The position numbers and the translations under genes are program-made. Shown one piece after another: positions 10,275 through 20,932 of a DNA stretch of 64,000 bases (position 1 is its first letter; each line of letters begins with the position of its first letter). Source of the DNA: Gnetum montanum (lineage: Eukaryota; Streptophyta; Gnetopsida; Gnetales; Gnetaceae); the NCBI GenBank assembly GCA_015680685.1, contig MNCI01007655.1, positions 311,894 to 375,893 of the forward strand, in the 5' to 3' direction. Under the pieces are notes generated by a model. It was not told where the DNA came from, searched no databases, and saw only the letters and a list, made by a program, of their open reading frames with translations.

Positions 10275-12618
10275 TGTCGGACCCCGAAAAGAAGATTTAT
10301 TGAAATTAAAGGAGCATCAATTACAACAACTTGAATAAGTCATAAGGTTAAGGAAAGGGGAAAACTGAGAGCAACGTGAATGACACTCGGGAAACACCTT
10401 AAAAATAAACTAGTATTAGAGGAGGTACCCCAAGTTGGGACACAACCAAATGTTCGCACAGACTAGCTTTTTACAAAATAGAATGACATAGAATTTGATG
10501 CTAAGTGTAACTAAAACACATAGGTCTTTCCCATAGCTGCAGGAGATGAACCAATTGATGACTGTCCAGATTGAACTTGGATGCTTGAGATGTGAGTTGA
10601 AAATAGGTGAGGCGAAAGATCTGCAACATCTCCAACCTGGTAAGCAAACATTTGTTAGAATACTCTGTCTTTTGAAATAGAACATTGCATCTTCGCTTCC
10701 AAATATAATATAAAATAATAGGTCTAATAACTTTCCACAGAAAATTAAGATTAGTAGAAGTAATGTTCAAGAATCCGAATATGGCATCCTCTTGAGATAG
10801 CTTGTAGGATGGAAAAGCTTTAGAAGTCCACTGCCACACATGTTGAGCAAAGGGACATTGCCAAAACACATGGACAAAGTCATCTAGTCCACCACATAGA
10901 GGGCAAGTGGGATTAGGAATCCCAAGATATTCTAGACGTTTTCCGATAGGAAGACCATGGTGGAGAAGACACCAAAGGAACTGCTTAATTTTGGGGAGGG
11001 TCGGAAGTTTCCAAATAAGTTGGAAGAGAGGGATCCAAAATGTTTCTGACTCTTGTTTGTGCCAATATTTATTGCAACGTTGAATGACTGCAGATGGGTC
11101 GTGCATGAGATGAAAGGGAACAGATGGCCGATAGGGAAAGAGTTTAACCCCATTAAGCCATTGAAGGCCATGAAAAAGGCTTTGCACTGTAACATCCAGG
11201 TGCCAGTGACCGTGGAGGAAAGAGTAAATCTGAATAAGGCAATGTTTCATTGCAGCCGACTCCCCATACAAAGTGTTAAACTCGACCCCTGAAATCCAAC
11301 GACTAGCAAGCCTAAGACAATTCAAGGAAATGACACCTTTTCGATACCACGAGGTAGCCACCTTAGCATTTGTGATAGCAAGGGGAGCGGGTGACAGAGG
11401 TAACCACCACGGACACACTTTAGAGAGGATAGTAGGGTTGATTTTAACGTTAGTCCAGTCTATGTGAGTGTGTACAATTTGCCAGGCCCTCCAAATGCTT
11501 TTGAAAACATGAGATCCGGGAAGAATGATAGTGAGGGGGGAAAGAATCCAATTAACGAAATGGATGTCTTTCCAGAAGGGCTTATTTTTAGGAAAGGCTT
11601 GATGAAGCCTTAATTGGAGGAGGGTCCCTATAATATTTGAGGCATCTAAATGTTGTACCAACCACTTAGCAACCAGGGTAATTCCTTGCTTATAGGAGTT
11701 CAAAAGGCCTAAGCCACCCTTATTCTTGGGGAGAGTAACAATAGTCCAAGCGACACGATGAAAGCCTTTTTGAGAGTCCTTGGAGGACCACATAAAGTCA
11801 CGGAATAACCGTTCTAGCTTCTGGTAGGCAGCTTGGGAGGGGGCCCAACACGAAGAGTAATACACATGGGTGGACGCGCATATGGACTTACAAACAAGGT
11901 ATTTACCCGCAAGTGTGAGGGGTTTAGTTTTCCATTTGTCGAGTTTCTTTTGAATTCGATGAATAACTTGCTCCCAAAGGATAGATGTTGAGCCTCTAAA
12001 GCGGAAAGGGATTCCCAGAATCTTAACGATGTCTTGATCTTGAAGCTGCTTCCACTTATAGTGGGTCACATGGTTGTAATTGCCCTTAAAGCTATAAACA
12101 GAGGATTTATTCCAATTAATTATGGAACCTGAGAGTGTGCAATATTGCTCCACCCTTGATAAGAGGCGGTGCAAATTGGTGGCTTTGTTTTGAACTAGAA
12201 AAAAGGAGTCATCGGCAAAGTGCATATTGAGAAGCTGTTGTTGAGAGGAGGAAAAGCTAACCCCAGTGAGAACTTTAGTTTTAATGTCTAGGTTAATTTG
12301 ATGACAAAGAAAGTTTGATGCAATGATAAAGAGATAGGGGGCGAGAGGACAACCTTGGCACACAGACCTATGTATTGGAAAGGGAGAGGTAATGCCGAAG
12401 GTAGTGGCAATTCCTGCAGTAGCATCGGAGAATAAGCATTTCACCATATGCAAGAACTTGGGTCCAAAACCTAGTTTGGTCATAGTCTGCAAGATAAAAT
12501 CCCACTTAATGTTGTCACAAGCCTTGGCATAATCTAGTTTCACTAGGAGAATATCTTGTCCATCATCCTCAGCCCACTTGAGACTTCTAGACGTTATGGA
12601 AGACGAGTACTCTATATA
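10275..12618 (-). mobile_element. 5'-truncated LINE (L1-like non-LTR retrotransposon)
   Basis: Minus-strand element carrying the carboxy-terminal part of a LINE ORF2 and a short 3' tail. The frame is open from 12618 down to the stop at 10501. No endonuclease domain or ORF1 is present, which fits the usual 5' truncation of LINE insertions. A polyadenylation-like AATAAA lies near 10295 on the minus strand. I see no clear poly(A) tail and no target duplication, so both ends are approximate. Confidence 0.8.
10501..12618 (-). CDS. LINE reverse transcriptase, partial ORF2 (about 705 codons open)
   Basis: Would copy LINE RNA into DNA at the target site. Motif A is LVKLDYAKACD (usual KAYD; Tyr is Cys here), motif B is CQGCPLAPYLF and motif C is MHFADDSFF, so all catalytic Asp residues are kept. 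The thumb region follows (KILGIPFRFRGS, GGLGLLN). A zinc-binding zf-RVT-like domain sits near the end (KIKQFLWCLLHHGLP, CPLCGGLDDFVHVFWQCP). There is no in-frame ATG at the upstream edge; the frame simply enters from the truncation point. More than 2 kb without a stop contrasts with the LTR elements here and suggests a younger insertion. Not expected to be autonomous. Confidence 0.88.
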   Translation of the reverse strand, partial: YIEYSSSITSRSLKWAEDDGQDILLVKLDYAKACDNIKWDFILQTMTKLGFGPKFLHMVKCLFSDATAGIATTFGITSPFPIHRSVCQGCPLAPYLFIIASNFLCHQINLDIKTKVLTGVSFSSSQQQLLNMHFADDSFFLVQNKATNLHRLLSRVEQYCTLSGSIINWNKSSVYSFKGNYNHVTHYKWKQLQDQDIVKILGIPFRFRGSTSILWEQVIHRIQKKLDKWKTKPLTLAGKYLVCKSICASTHVYYSSCWAPSQAAYQKLERLFRDFMWSSKDSQKGFHRVAWTIVTLPKNKGGLGLLNSYKQGITLVAKWLVQHLDASNIIGTLLQLRLHQAFPKNKPFWKDIHFVNWILSPLTIILPGSHVFKSIWRAWQIVHTHIDWTNVKINPTILSKVCPWWLPLSPAPLAITNAKVATSWYRKGVISLNCLRLASRWISGVEFNTLYGESAAMKHCLIQIYSFLHGHWHLDVTVQSLFHGLQWLNGVKLFPYRPSVPFHLMHDPSAVIQRCNKYWHKQESETFWIPLFQLIWKLPTLPKIKQFLWCLLHHGLPIGKRLEYLGIPNPTCPLCGGLDDFVHVFWQCPFAQHVWQWTSKAFPSYKLSQEDAIFGFLNITSTNLNFLWKVIRPIILYYIWKRRCNVLFQKTEYSNKCLLTRLEMLQIFRLTYFQLTSQASKFNLDSHQLVHLLQLWERPMCFSYT

Positions 12619-13369
12619 TTATTGAATGGGTTGAGTGTGGGAACTCTTTCTTAAAAAGTAAATTGTAAATCTAAATAACTTGGTAAGAGGGGGTAAGTGT
12701 ACTCCAAATTTTAAACAATGTTTATATTAATTAGTTATAATTAATTTTTATTAAAATTAAATTAAAATTCAAATTTTAGTTACTTTCACTAAAACCTTTT
12801 TTAAGATATTTTGGACAAAGAAGTTTCAAAAAAAAAATTATAGCTTGTCTTTTTTAAAAAAAATTCATAGCTTAACTTTACCATAATCTAACCTAAGTCC
12901 ATGAATTTTGAGTCTTGAGCAATTATTCTTCTTTAATTAAAATATGTTAGCATTTAAAATCAGGTAAATTCAAGATTCACTAAACATATTTTTAGGTTTT
13001 CTATATAAAATGCTGAACCCAGACATTAAAGTTAAATCTAGTGATAGAGAAATGTGCCATAAATAGCAAATAGTTATTGATATGCATGTATTGTTTTATT
13101 TTATTTTTTCCTTATTTTTCCTTTGAATATTGTGAGTTGTTTAAAAAATGGAATTACGTGCAATTAAAAATCTAAATAAGAGATTGCAGTTTAACCCACA
13201 CTTAAAGTCGGGTAAGGGAAATGAACATGGTCTTGAATTCTAACGGAATATCTAGCTTTGTAACGAATTTTGATGATTACAATCCGATTTTTGCACTGAA
13301 TTATTGCAGTTTATCGCAAGTGATTTCTGCAAAGGCTGTCCAATCTCTGAAATTTATTGAAGAAGCAAC

Positions 13370-13925
13370 TCTGAACTCCTAAAAAGACGAGATACACATC
13401 CATCCTTCTACACGCCGGTAACATCAAACACAAACCCAACTTTATTGTCAAAATATACATTCAACAAAACTTTTCTAATATCACTGACAATGCCAACAAC
13501 CAGCATAAAAACAGGCAAACGGAAAAGGGAAAAGCATAAAAACCAGAAAACGGAAAAGGGGAAAAAAGAAGCGTGGAAACAAATGAGGTCCACAGCACAA
13601 GTGATGACCTCCGAACTTCCAGCCACTGACTCACTTTCTCTGAAAAAGAAAACAAAATCAGTTAAATCAGAGATATGAAGACAGTAGCAGAATCCTGTTG
13701 AGTCCTTGCTAAGTTTGAAGACTTAGAAATGGCACAAGAAAAGTTTGACATGAAGGCTCTGTAAAAAGTGCATACCGAGTGGCGCTTAAATATATTGACC
13801 AGAATTGCAAAAATGTCCTAAAACACACACACAAGATTATGCATGTCAATTATGTCATTCTGATCTCCTCTGTTCGCAATCATGATAAACTCCAACTAAA
13901 AGTATAGTCCACGGTATATAAATGT
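13370..13925 (+). repeat. Diverged duplicate block, copy A
   Basis: Shares an ordered series of matches with 15290-15830: ATCCATCC, then AACATCAAA, then TTTATTGTC, then GAGGTCCACA, then GCAATCATGAT. The spacing is similar across about 500 bp. The two copies are direct, about 1.9 kb apart, and strongly diverged. Confidence 0.55.
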
Positions 13926-14789
13926 CCATGTGGTTCATGGACCCCAATTAGTCATTGAGTTGATGGTTGGAATTGGTCGATAGTTCTTTTTGGGGTGGAT
14001 TTGATGGTTAGACTTGGCGGATGTTTTTTTGGCCTTTTAATTATAAATCCTAATTCACAGCGTTGTGTGAATTTGGTTAGCCATATGGACGAGAATGTTT
14101 TCTTATGGCAGCTTTTTACAGTAATACATATTTTTACAAATTTATTTTTAAATAATATTAAATTTTATAAATACTGTCCATATTACCGAACTTTCCTCTA
14201 TGATACATTTTCTTTTTTCAAAGCTTTATATACATCATTAATGCAATATATCATAGAAATAATTCTGCTTAAACTTGTGAATTACCATATCTTCCTCAAA
14301 AAAATTTAACTATAAGTATAATATTTTAGATGAATTATAAAGGAATATAATTGTGCTTCAAGCAATTAACAATCTCTTGCTTCTAAAATCTTGTCAAACA
14401 ATGAACTAACTACTTGAACAACCTCTCATTGGCAATTGCACTCTTTTCCATGGTAAAAGGACCTAAAAACCTATAAATATCTATCAAATTCACACAATAG
14501 CTATGAGCTTAACTAAGACATCTTCGATGAGATATGCTGGACATAGAGAAATGAATCTACTTTATATACATCTCTAAACTACATAGCTAACAATATTAGA
14601 AGCTCGTAGTTTGTATCACTAAGTTCTTTCTACCCCACATTGCATTCCTAACTAATATTAGGAAATTTTTTGTGGGTTGTTAAAATGATAGGGTTATGAA
14701 AAATTGTCCATTTTACATAATGAAAATTTAAAATTTGCATTCTTTATTTTAGGAGAATACTTGAGTGCATTATCTATGGAACATGCCTC

Positions 14790-14880
14790 CATGCTAGGTG
14801 TTAGCATTGAGATTTAAACTTAGAGACCGATGATGCAAAGCATATAAGCCAACCAACTAAGGTTCTGTTCATGGGAAAAA
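14790..14880 (-). repeat. tRNA-like (SINE-type) segment
   Basis: The minus strand reads like a decayed tRNA: an A-box-like CTTAGTTGGTTGG, an anticodon-like GCTTTGCAT, and a B-box-like AAGTTTAAATCTC at roughly tRNA spacing. Too degenerate for a tRNA gene; more likely a SINE head. Confidence 0.35.
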
Positions 14881-15289
14881 AAACATGGAAACATGCAAAA
14901 CATACATAAAATTCACTATTGGTTAGAATTTGAACGCAGAAAAATGAACGCCAGCAGTGCCACAACCATTGTGAAAGAGGGCTGTAATTTAAAGACCGTG
15001 GACTTATTCCTAATGCCATGAACTTTATTAGGCTTTTTATTAAGAGGTTACCAAACTTGTAGTAGGAGAAAATTGTTTGGTGGTTCTACCAAGGCACTTG
15101 ATTTAAGTGCCTATGAAAATTGAATCGAATCCACCTTGATATGTTTACTGAGGTTGGTACATATTCCTTAAAAATCATATCCTACATTAATTGGGCTTGT
15201 TGAGGCACTTTCTTTTTAAGTGCCATGGACACACCGATTTGGATGGCTATGTTTGTTGGGATTGTGGAGCATTCCCCTTTATCTGATGT

Positions 15290-15830
15290 CACAAGCAATT
15301 GTCTGCAGTTCTTTAAAAAAGATGATTCCCACGTCCGTCCATCCATCCCTGTATATGCTCTTAACATCAAAGGCAAACCTGAATTTATTGTCTAAAGTGT
15401 GGATTCATCCAAACCTTGTAGCAACTCTTACAAAACCTGGGAAATGACCACCAACCATGATCATAAACCGAGAAAAAAGCATGGGCAACAACCGAGGTCC
15501 ACAACACATGTGAGTTCTAAAGGTAACAGTGATGCACTCTTCTTGTCTTACAAAAGGAAAGCAAAACAGGTAAAACACATAACATTTAGCGGATTCATGT
15601 TGAGCCTTCGCTTTCACAAAGCGGCGACGTAAACGTGAAGACTGGCCTCACATGTTCACTACTTGTAAAAGTGTAGGCCATGCCCCGTTTAATTATATTG
15701 CGGAAAATTGCAAAAGTAAATGTCGTAATGCACACAAAAGTCATGCACGCCATTATGGTCTGCCTCAGCTCGCAATCATGATTAACTTCAACGACGCCGT
15801 GGTCCCATCTACAAAGCTTAGGACAAACGA
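15290..15830 (+). repeat. Diverged duplicate block, copy B
   Basis: Partner of 13370-13925 (see there). Neither copy encodes a recognisable protein. Confidence 0.55.
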
Positions 15831-16719
15831 TTGCCCTCGGAGACTATGTATCTAGTCTAATTTTAAAATATTAATTTTATTTATTTATTTATTTTTGTGT
15901 CCGGAGTTGGAGTGGTTGTGGGAGTTTAGAGGTTTAATTTTAAAGGATACGTTAAAGACATATTATTTATAGTATTGTAAGAAAATCATTGTTAAAGAGT
16001 GTGGGCTTGGAGGCTCATAAGCTTTACATCCAAAGATAAGAAGTTTAAAGCTTGGTACCACCACCCCCATACGCTAGTTTGGAAGCAATGTTCCCAGCAT
16101 AAAAAATGCAACTAAATTCTCTCAAAACTACTACTCAAAATTATCGTTAATTTCTTTATCAATCTTAATAGGTTGCTCATATTGTTAGGATGAAAGTATG
16201 TGATGCTAAAGAATTTATTTTTTAATGTTTTTAAAGTCAAGGTAAATTAAGAAAGTACCATGCTTGAGTTGAATCGAGATTATAAATAATTTGTAAATAT
16301 GGATTTATATATTCTTATCATGTATGTAAGCCTTTGAGTTTTAAAATTTAACATTCAAGTAGGGCATTTTGCGGTTGTTTTTTTTTTTTTTAGGAAAATT
16401 AAAAAACAAGGAAGAGGTTGGGGTAGCTTGGGGTTTGTCCAAACCCAAAACTATTTGACTATAAGTGCACCCCAATGCATGTAGTGAGCATGATACATTA
16501 TAGCTACAAAGGAATAGAACAATGTCTCTCTCTCTTTTAAATATTGGTTTTCTATGAGAGTGGTTATGGTTGTAACATTAATAAGAGCAGATAAGGTTAT
16601 AAACATGAATTTCCAATACAAAAAAAAAAGGTAAAATGTTTAATATGAATAAAAAAAGGTAAAAAGTTTAAGGTGGTGCAAATAGTAAAAAATGGTACTC
16701 AAATGTGTAATTCTAGTTC

Positions 16720-16803
16720 TACCAAGAAGGGTTTGAAGAGAGCCACGAAGCGAATGAAACCTTAACATCTTGTTGAGTTGCTTTGCTCAAGCTTGAACCC
16801 AAG
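16720..16803 (-). repeat. SINE-like repeat, right half, split by the solo LTR
   Basis: Aligns with about 20130-20210, a second copy of the same repeat without the LTR. The sequence breaks off at CCAAG and continues after the LTR at 18272. Confidence 0.6.
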
Positions 16804-18271
16804 TGATGAGTGGTGAGGTACCCCTATGCTCAACCAAACGAATACAAGTGTGTACACGTGCTCCAATCAAACTTTGTGGACAGACTAGTTGTGGCACCTA
16901 GATGATTATACGTTGATCGCAGTTTGCTATCTTCCCACCTAGACTAATATTTGCTTTGTCACGTATGGTTTAGTCCAAAGTGAGGTGTATGATGTGATTC
17001 TAAACTAAGCTACTCCTAGAGATAATGGAAAACAATCTTGATTAAGCTAATAAGCAACATAAAGTAAAATCTAAGTTAGCCTAAGTGCAATGAGCATACG
17101 TCCTTAATCATCCATGTGCATCTTGGACCTCATGTACTACTTTTGAGAATTCCAAGCACACATTACTTGAGCACTACTAGACATGCTACTGGGTTACCAA
17201 GTAGTTACACTTAAATGTTCATGATTAAGTCGTACTCATTCTACATTAGCAACAAGAAGTGTAAATGACAATAAAGGAAATATTAACTAGATAGACAACA
17301 ATAAATAATCAACAATTAAAGTAAATAAAAGCTAAGTAAATAAAAATGAAAGTGAGAGTGATTAATTGCTAAGTAGACTATGGTTTAATTTAGCCTAACA
17401 CAAGTAATCATTCCCACTTCTTGGGGACACATCCTGAACTTCATGCAAACACTGCTTGGCTGTCAAACGCTAATCGTTTTTAAGCTACCAAGTGGCACAC
17501 GTATGCTGGAAGGGGTCGTGCTTGTGTAATTTAATCGATTTGCTTAATTGGTCAAAATGAATTGCTGCGCTAATAACATGAATGTAATGTGCATAAAATA
17601 AAATAAAATAAAATAAATGGATAAGAAAATAAAATAAAATAAATGCATAAGAAAACAAATCTCAAATGTTGCAAGGATGAATCAAAGAGCTCGTCTTTAT
17701 TACCAACACAATGGTGTGCTCAGGTACATCAATGCTTGAAGAAAGATCCATTCACACTTAGACCTCCTACTGCGGGCACTTGGAAAATATTCTAACTTTC
17801 AAATAGAAAAACTGCAAAAGTTTCGCTACTTTACTGCTAAAAACATTACTCCCAATTGTGTGCCTGGGTGCTGTATTTATAGACTTGAGAGTAACTGCTC
17901 TAATAATTAGAATAATCGCTAGAGTAACCGCTCTAATAATTAGAATAATCGCTAGAGTAACCGCTCTAATAATTAAAATAACTGCTAGAGTAACCACTCT
18001 AATAATTAGAATAACTGCTAGAGTAACCGCTCTAATAATTAGAATAACCGCAGGAGTAACCACTCTAATAATTAGAATAACCGCTAGAGTAACTGCTCTA
18101 ATAATTAGAATAATTGCTAGAGGAACCACTCTAATAATTAGAATAACTGCTAGAGTAACTGCTCTAATAATTAGAATAACTGCTAGAGTAACTGCTCTAA
18201 TAATTAGAATAACTGCTAGAGTAATTGCTCTAATCATAACCACTCTAATAATTAGAGTAACCACTTCATCA
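16804..18271 (-). mobile_element. Solo LTR of the E1-E4 superfamily (1468 bp)
   Basis: Termini are TGATGAG at 16804 and TTCATCA ending at 18271, flanked by a perfect 5-bp target duplication CCAAG (16799-16803 and 18272-18276). The empty site is preserved in the homologous repeat near 20210 (AAACCAAGTCTTAC). Minus orientation is shown by the TATA box (TATAAATA on the minus strand, 17874-17881) and by R-U5 homology to the E1 LTR. No internal region is present, so LTR-LTR recombination has removed it. The length excess over other LTRs comes from the U3 array. Confidence 0.92.
17889..18260. repeat. 33-bp tandem array in U3 of the solo LTR
   Basis: Ten consecutive units of exactly 33 bp (17889-18218), then a partial unit with a shortened joint. 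The unit core is CTCTAATAATTAGAATAA. The core TCTAATAATTAGA is nearly palindromic. Because 33 is a multiple of three and the unit lacks stops in some frames, long open frames of Leu/Ile/Arg/Thr repeats appear on both strands; these are not genes. Confidence 0.95.
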
Positions 18272-18350
18272 CCAAGCCTTACAATTTGAGAAATAAGAAT
18301 CTTATCAATCATTCCAAATGATGATCCATATCATCATCATCATCCTACCC
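18272..18350 (-). repeat. SINE-like repeat, left half, split by the solo LTR
   Basis: Begins with the second CCAAG. CTTACAATTTGAGAAATAAG matches the copy at 20200-20240 closely. On the minus strand the segment ends in a B-box-like GGCTTGG motif. Confidence 0.6.
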
Positions 18351-20109
18351 TTGTCCCAACAAAATGAGGTTAGACACATGGGTTCTTTTTTGTCATTTGC
18401 TTCTATGAAGAGCTAGATTCTTGTTTATTTATAGCTTCTTCAAATAATGACCTATGTAATTGGTTAAAATAAGACAAACAAAACGAAAGAAAATATATTT
18501 GCATTTTATTGTGTTTGAAAGATTTAGATACGTATAGTAGTGCCTAAAACATGCCCTTAAAGTAATGGCATAGTTAGCAAGCAAAAAATGTACAAGCTAA
18601 TCATCTTACCAATTGCTAATGGTTTATTTGTATTTTATCATTTTATTATTAACTATCTAGTGACGTTGAAATGGACGGCTAAGCATACTATCATCATCGA
18701 AAGGGAAATTCCTATGGAATTGCTCTTTAGATTTGGGTAGGAGAATGTCAAAATCTTACCTGCTCAACCTTTGACTTACCCGTGTGTGATTTGTAATGAT
18801 CAGGTAGTTAGATGGCTTAATCATTAAATTAGTGATGGCTCAGCTAAAAAGTTAATGAGTTACAACTTACATTAAAAATTCCAATACATCCCAGGAATTT
18901 CGGAATTTTAACGGTCCTAATGGATGGCGGTATGTTGATAACGTGGAGGTTCCTCCGGCACGTAGCGTGGGACCCACGGAGACTGCAGGCACGTCATCCG
19001 CAGCATCTTTTTCCAGAATTGTTGTTTTCTGTTTGATTTGAATTTTTGGTGCTTGGGTATTTCCCGCTTATTCTGCTTGCTTTCGAGTATAATGCGTATA
19101 ATACGACGAAAATACTAGTGTCCTGTCTCCTGTTTTGCCGGAGTTGAACGTTATCTCGACGCTACTTTTGAAATTCGAATTTGTTTTTAGTTCAAATTGC
19201 ACCCGTGACATTCGTGATATTTGTCAATATTTGGCCGCGTGCGCTTGTTTCGACTCGGTTGTATTTTAATTTCTTGTGCGTGTATTTTCAAAGTAAAAAC
19301 CTTGACTTTGTTGTGGGTACGGTCGCACAGCCGTTATCCCGAATGCGTTTTGTCTGCCACCGTCACCTATATTAGCTGGCCGATTTAATTTATTTAACGT
19401 TTGCCGTTTACCCTGAGGTTGTGTATTGTTTGAAATTTAAAATGGTTGTGAACATATGGGTGTGATTTTCAAATTTTCAAATGGTTTGAGATTTAGAATA
19501 CAGAACACCGAATTAACAGTGTCCTATTTAGAGATTTCAATTAGCACTCCGTTGGCGCATGATTGTTACTTTTCTCATCTGCATGTACCAAAAAAATTTA
19601 ACAACTTCAGGTTACTATGAATTTAATAATGTTGGATTTTTTAAGTTTTAAGTGGATTAAAAACATATATATAACATGCTAGTGTTTCAAGCAACTGAAG
19701 TTCTCAACCTACTACACACAATGCAACATGCGTATTGCACTTTAGGAATTGGTTAAATGTGAGGCATTTGATACGGTAAATAATCATGTTGAATGTTATC
19801 GCATTCATGACTAGACCCAAGTTACTCCTATCTCACATGACCAATGTAATGCAATTTTAGCTTGCAACATGTTGCCTACAAAGAAATGATGTTAACATTT
19901 GAGCAATCTTCTTTATCGGTGAGTACATTGGCACTCACTCAAGAATCAAATCAAATCTTGTATGGTTGAAAAACGCATAACATGAAAATTGCATGTCATT
20001 GTGATGCTTTGTTAGAATATGCTAACTCTCTTCTATGGTTTTTAATTTTTAATTACAAAAACATGATGTTGTATTAGAAATATACATATAAATAAACAAT
20101 CATTATCTA
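18351..20109. other. Intergenic DNA with a CpG-rich islet (18900-19380)
   Basis: Mostly AT-rich and gene-free. The stretch 18900-19380 is unusually rich in CG dinucleotides and ACGT cores (ACGTGGAGG, GGCACGTAGC, GCACGTCATCC), with the perfect palindrome CGTGGGACCCACG near 18967. It resembles a promoter or 5' gene end, but no coding frame follows on either strand. Confidence 0.5.
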
Positions 20110-20290
20110 GAGGCTCAATGCTTATTTTGGCAAAGCAAGGTCTTGAGAGGGTTAGTGAAAGAGTGAAAGCCTAACCTCTTTTGAGTAATTGTGTCCAAGC
20201 TCAAACCAAGTCTTACAACTTGAGAAATAAGCACCTTACCATCCCTCCAAGTGGTGGTCCTAACAAATCTAAATATGAATAAAGGGATCA
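20110..20290 (-). repeat. SINE-like tRNA-related repeat, uninterrupted copy
   Basis: On the minus strand, GGATGGTAAGGTGC (A-box-like) is followed by TTATTTCTCAAGTTGTAAG and a B-box-like TGGTTTGAGCTTGG. It is the same repeat that the solo LTR at 16804 interrupts. Confidence 0.5.
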
Positions 20291-20450
20291 TTGCCCAAAG
20301 GCTAAATGCTCATCTTGCTAAGGTGGGGTCCTAGGAAGGTTGGTGTATGATGTCCTACTATAGGGCTACTCCATTGATGTCATGTCCATTAGTGACAGTA
20401 GGTATTAAATCAATGATCCTCCCACTATGGTACACTATTGGGCATTGTGA

Positions 20451-20472
20451 TATATATATATATATATATATA
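20451..20472. repeat. (TA)11 microsatellite
   Basis: Pure TA run. Confidence 0.9.
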
Positions 20473-20932
20473 AGAAATAAGCAAAGGTAACTTTTATTTT
20501 ATTTTGAAATAGGTTGGTAAATACATTATCGAGAAACAAGTTCCTTAAATAACAAGTTTTAGTAAAGTAAAATAGTGATGTTCTTACCTACTTTGTTCTA
20601 AAGAAATATTTAGCACTAAATCAAAGAATACATTTAAACTTAGAATTCAACACTCTTATAGTGGATCACATCTACCTACTATGTGGATATGGGTTGTCTT
20701 TGTCTTTAAATATACATGCACTATTTGATGGACACTTTTATTTTATGCATGATATGAAAATAGAATATTGAATAAGAAAAAGATCTTACACACTAACTTA
20801 CTTCATTGTTTTATGGTACAAGATTTCTTGTACTTAGTATGAAGTTTAATATTATTTAATAAATTTATTTATTAGCCAAGATTGAATGTGTAATTCAATA
20901 ATACATAAGTTACAAACTTGTGTTGAACCCCA

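Larger units (their letters stand above)
12619..16719. other. Intergenic DNA with old repeats, no gene seen
   Basis: AT-rich sequence. Open frames of 64-104 codons (for example 13995-14309) show no domain. It contains a dispersed duplicated block and a tRNA-like segment, listed separately. Confidence 0.5.

Noticed and set aside
11053-11467. Plus-strand frames inside the LINE
   Set aside because: Antisense shadows of the reverse transcriptase frame.
17767-18312. Long open frames on both strands (143 and 181 codons) with regular Ile/Arg/Thr/Ala repeats
   Set aside because: They are produced by the 33-bp tandem array of the LTR U3, whose period is a multiple of three.
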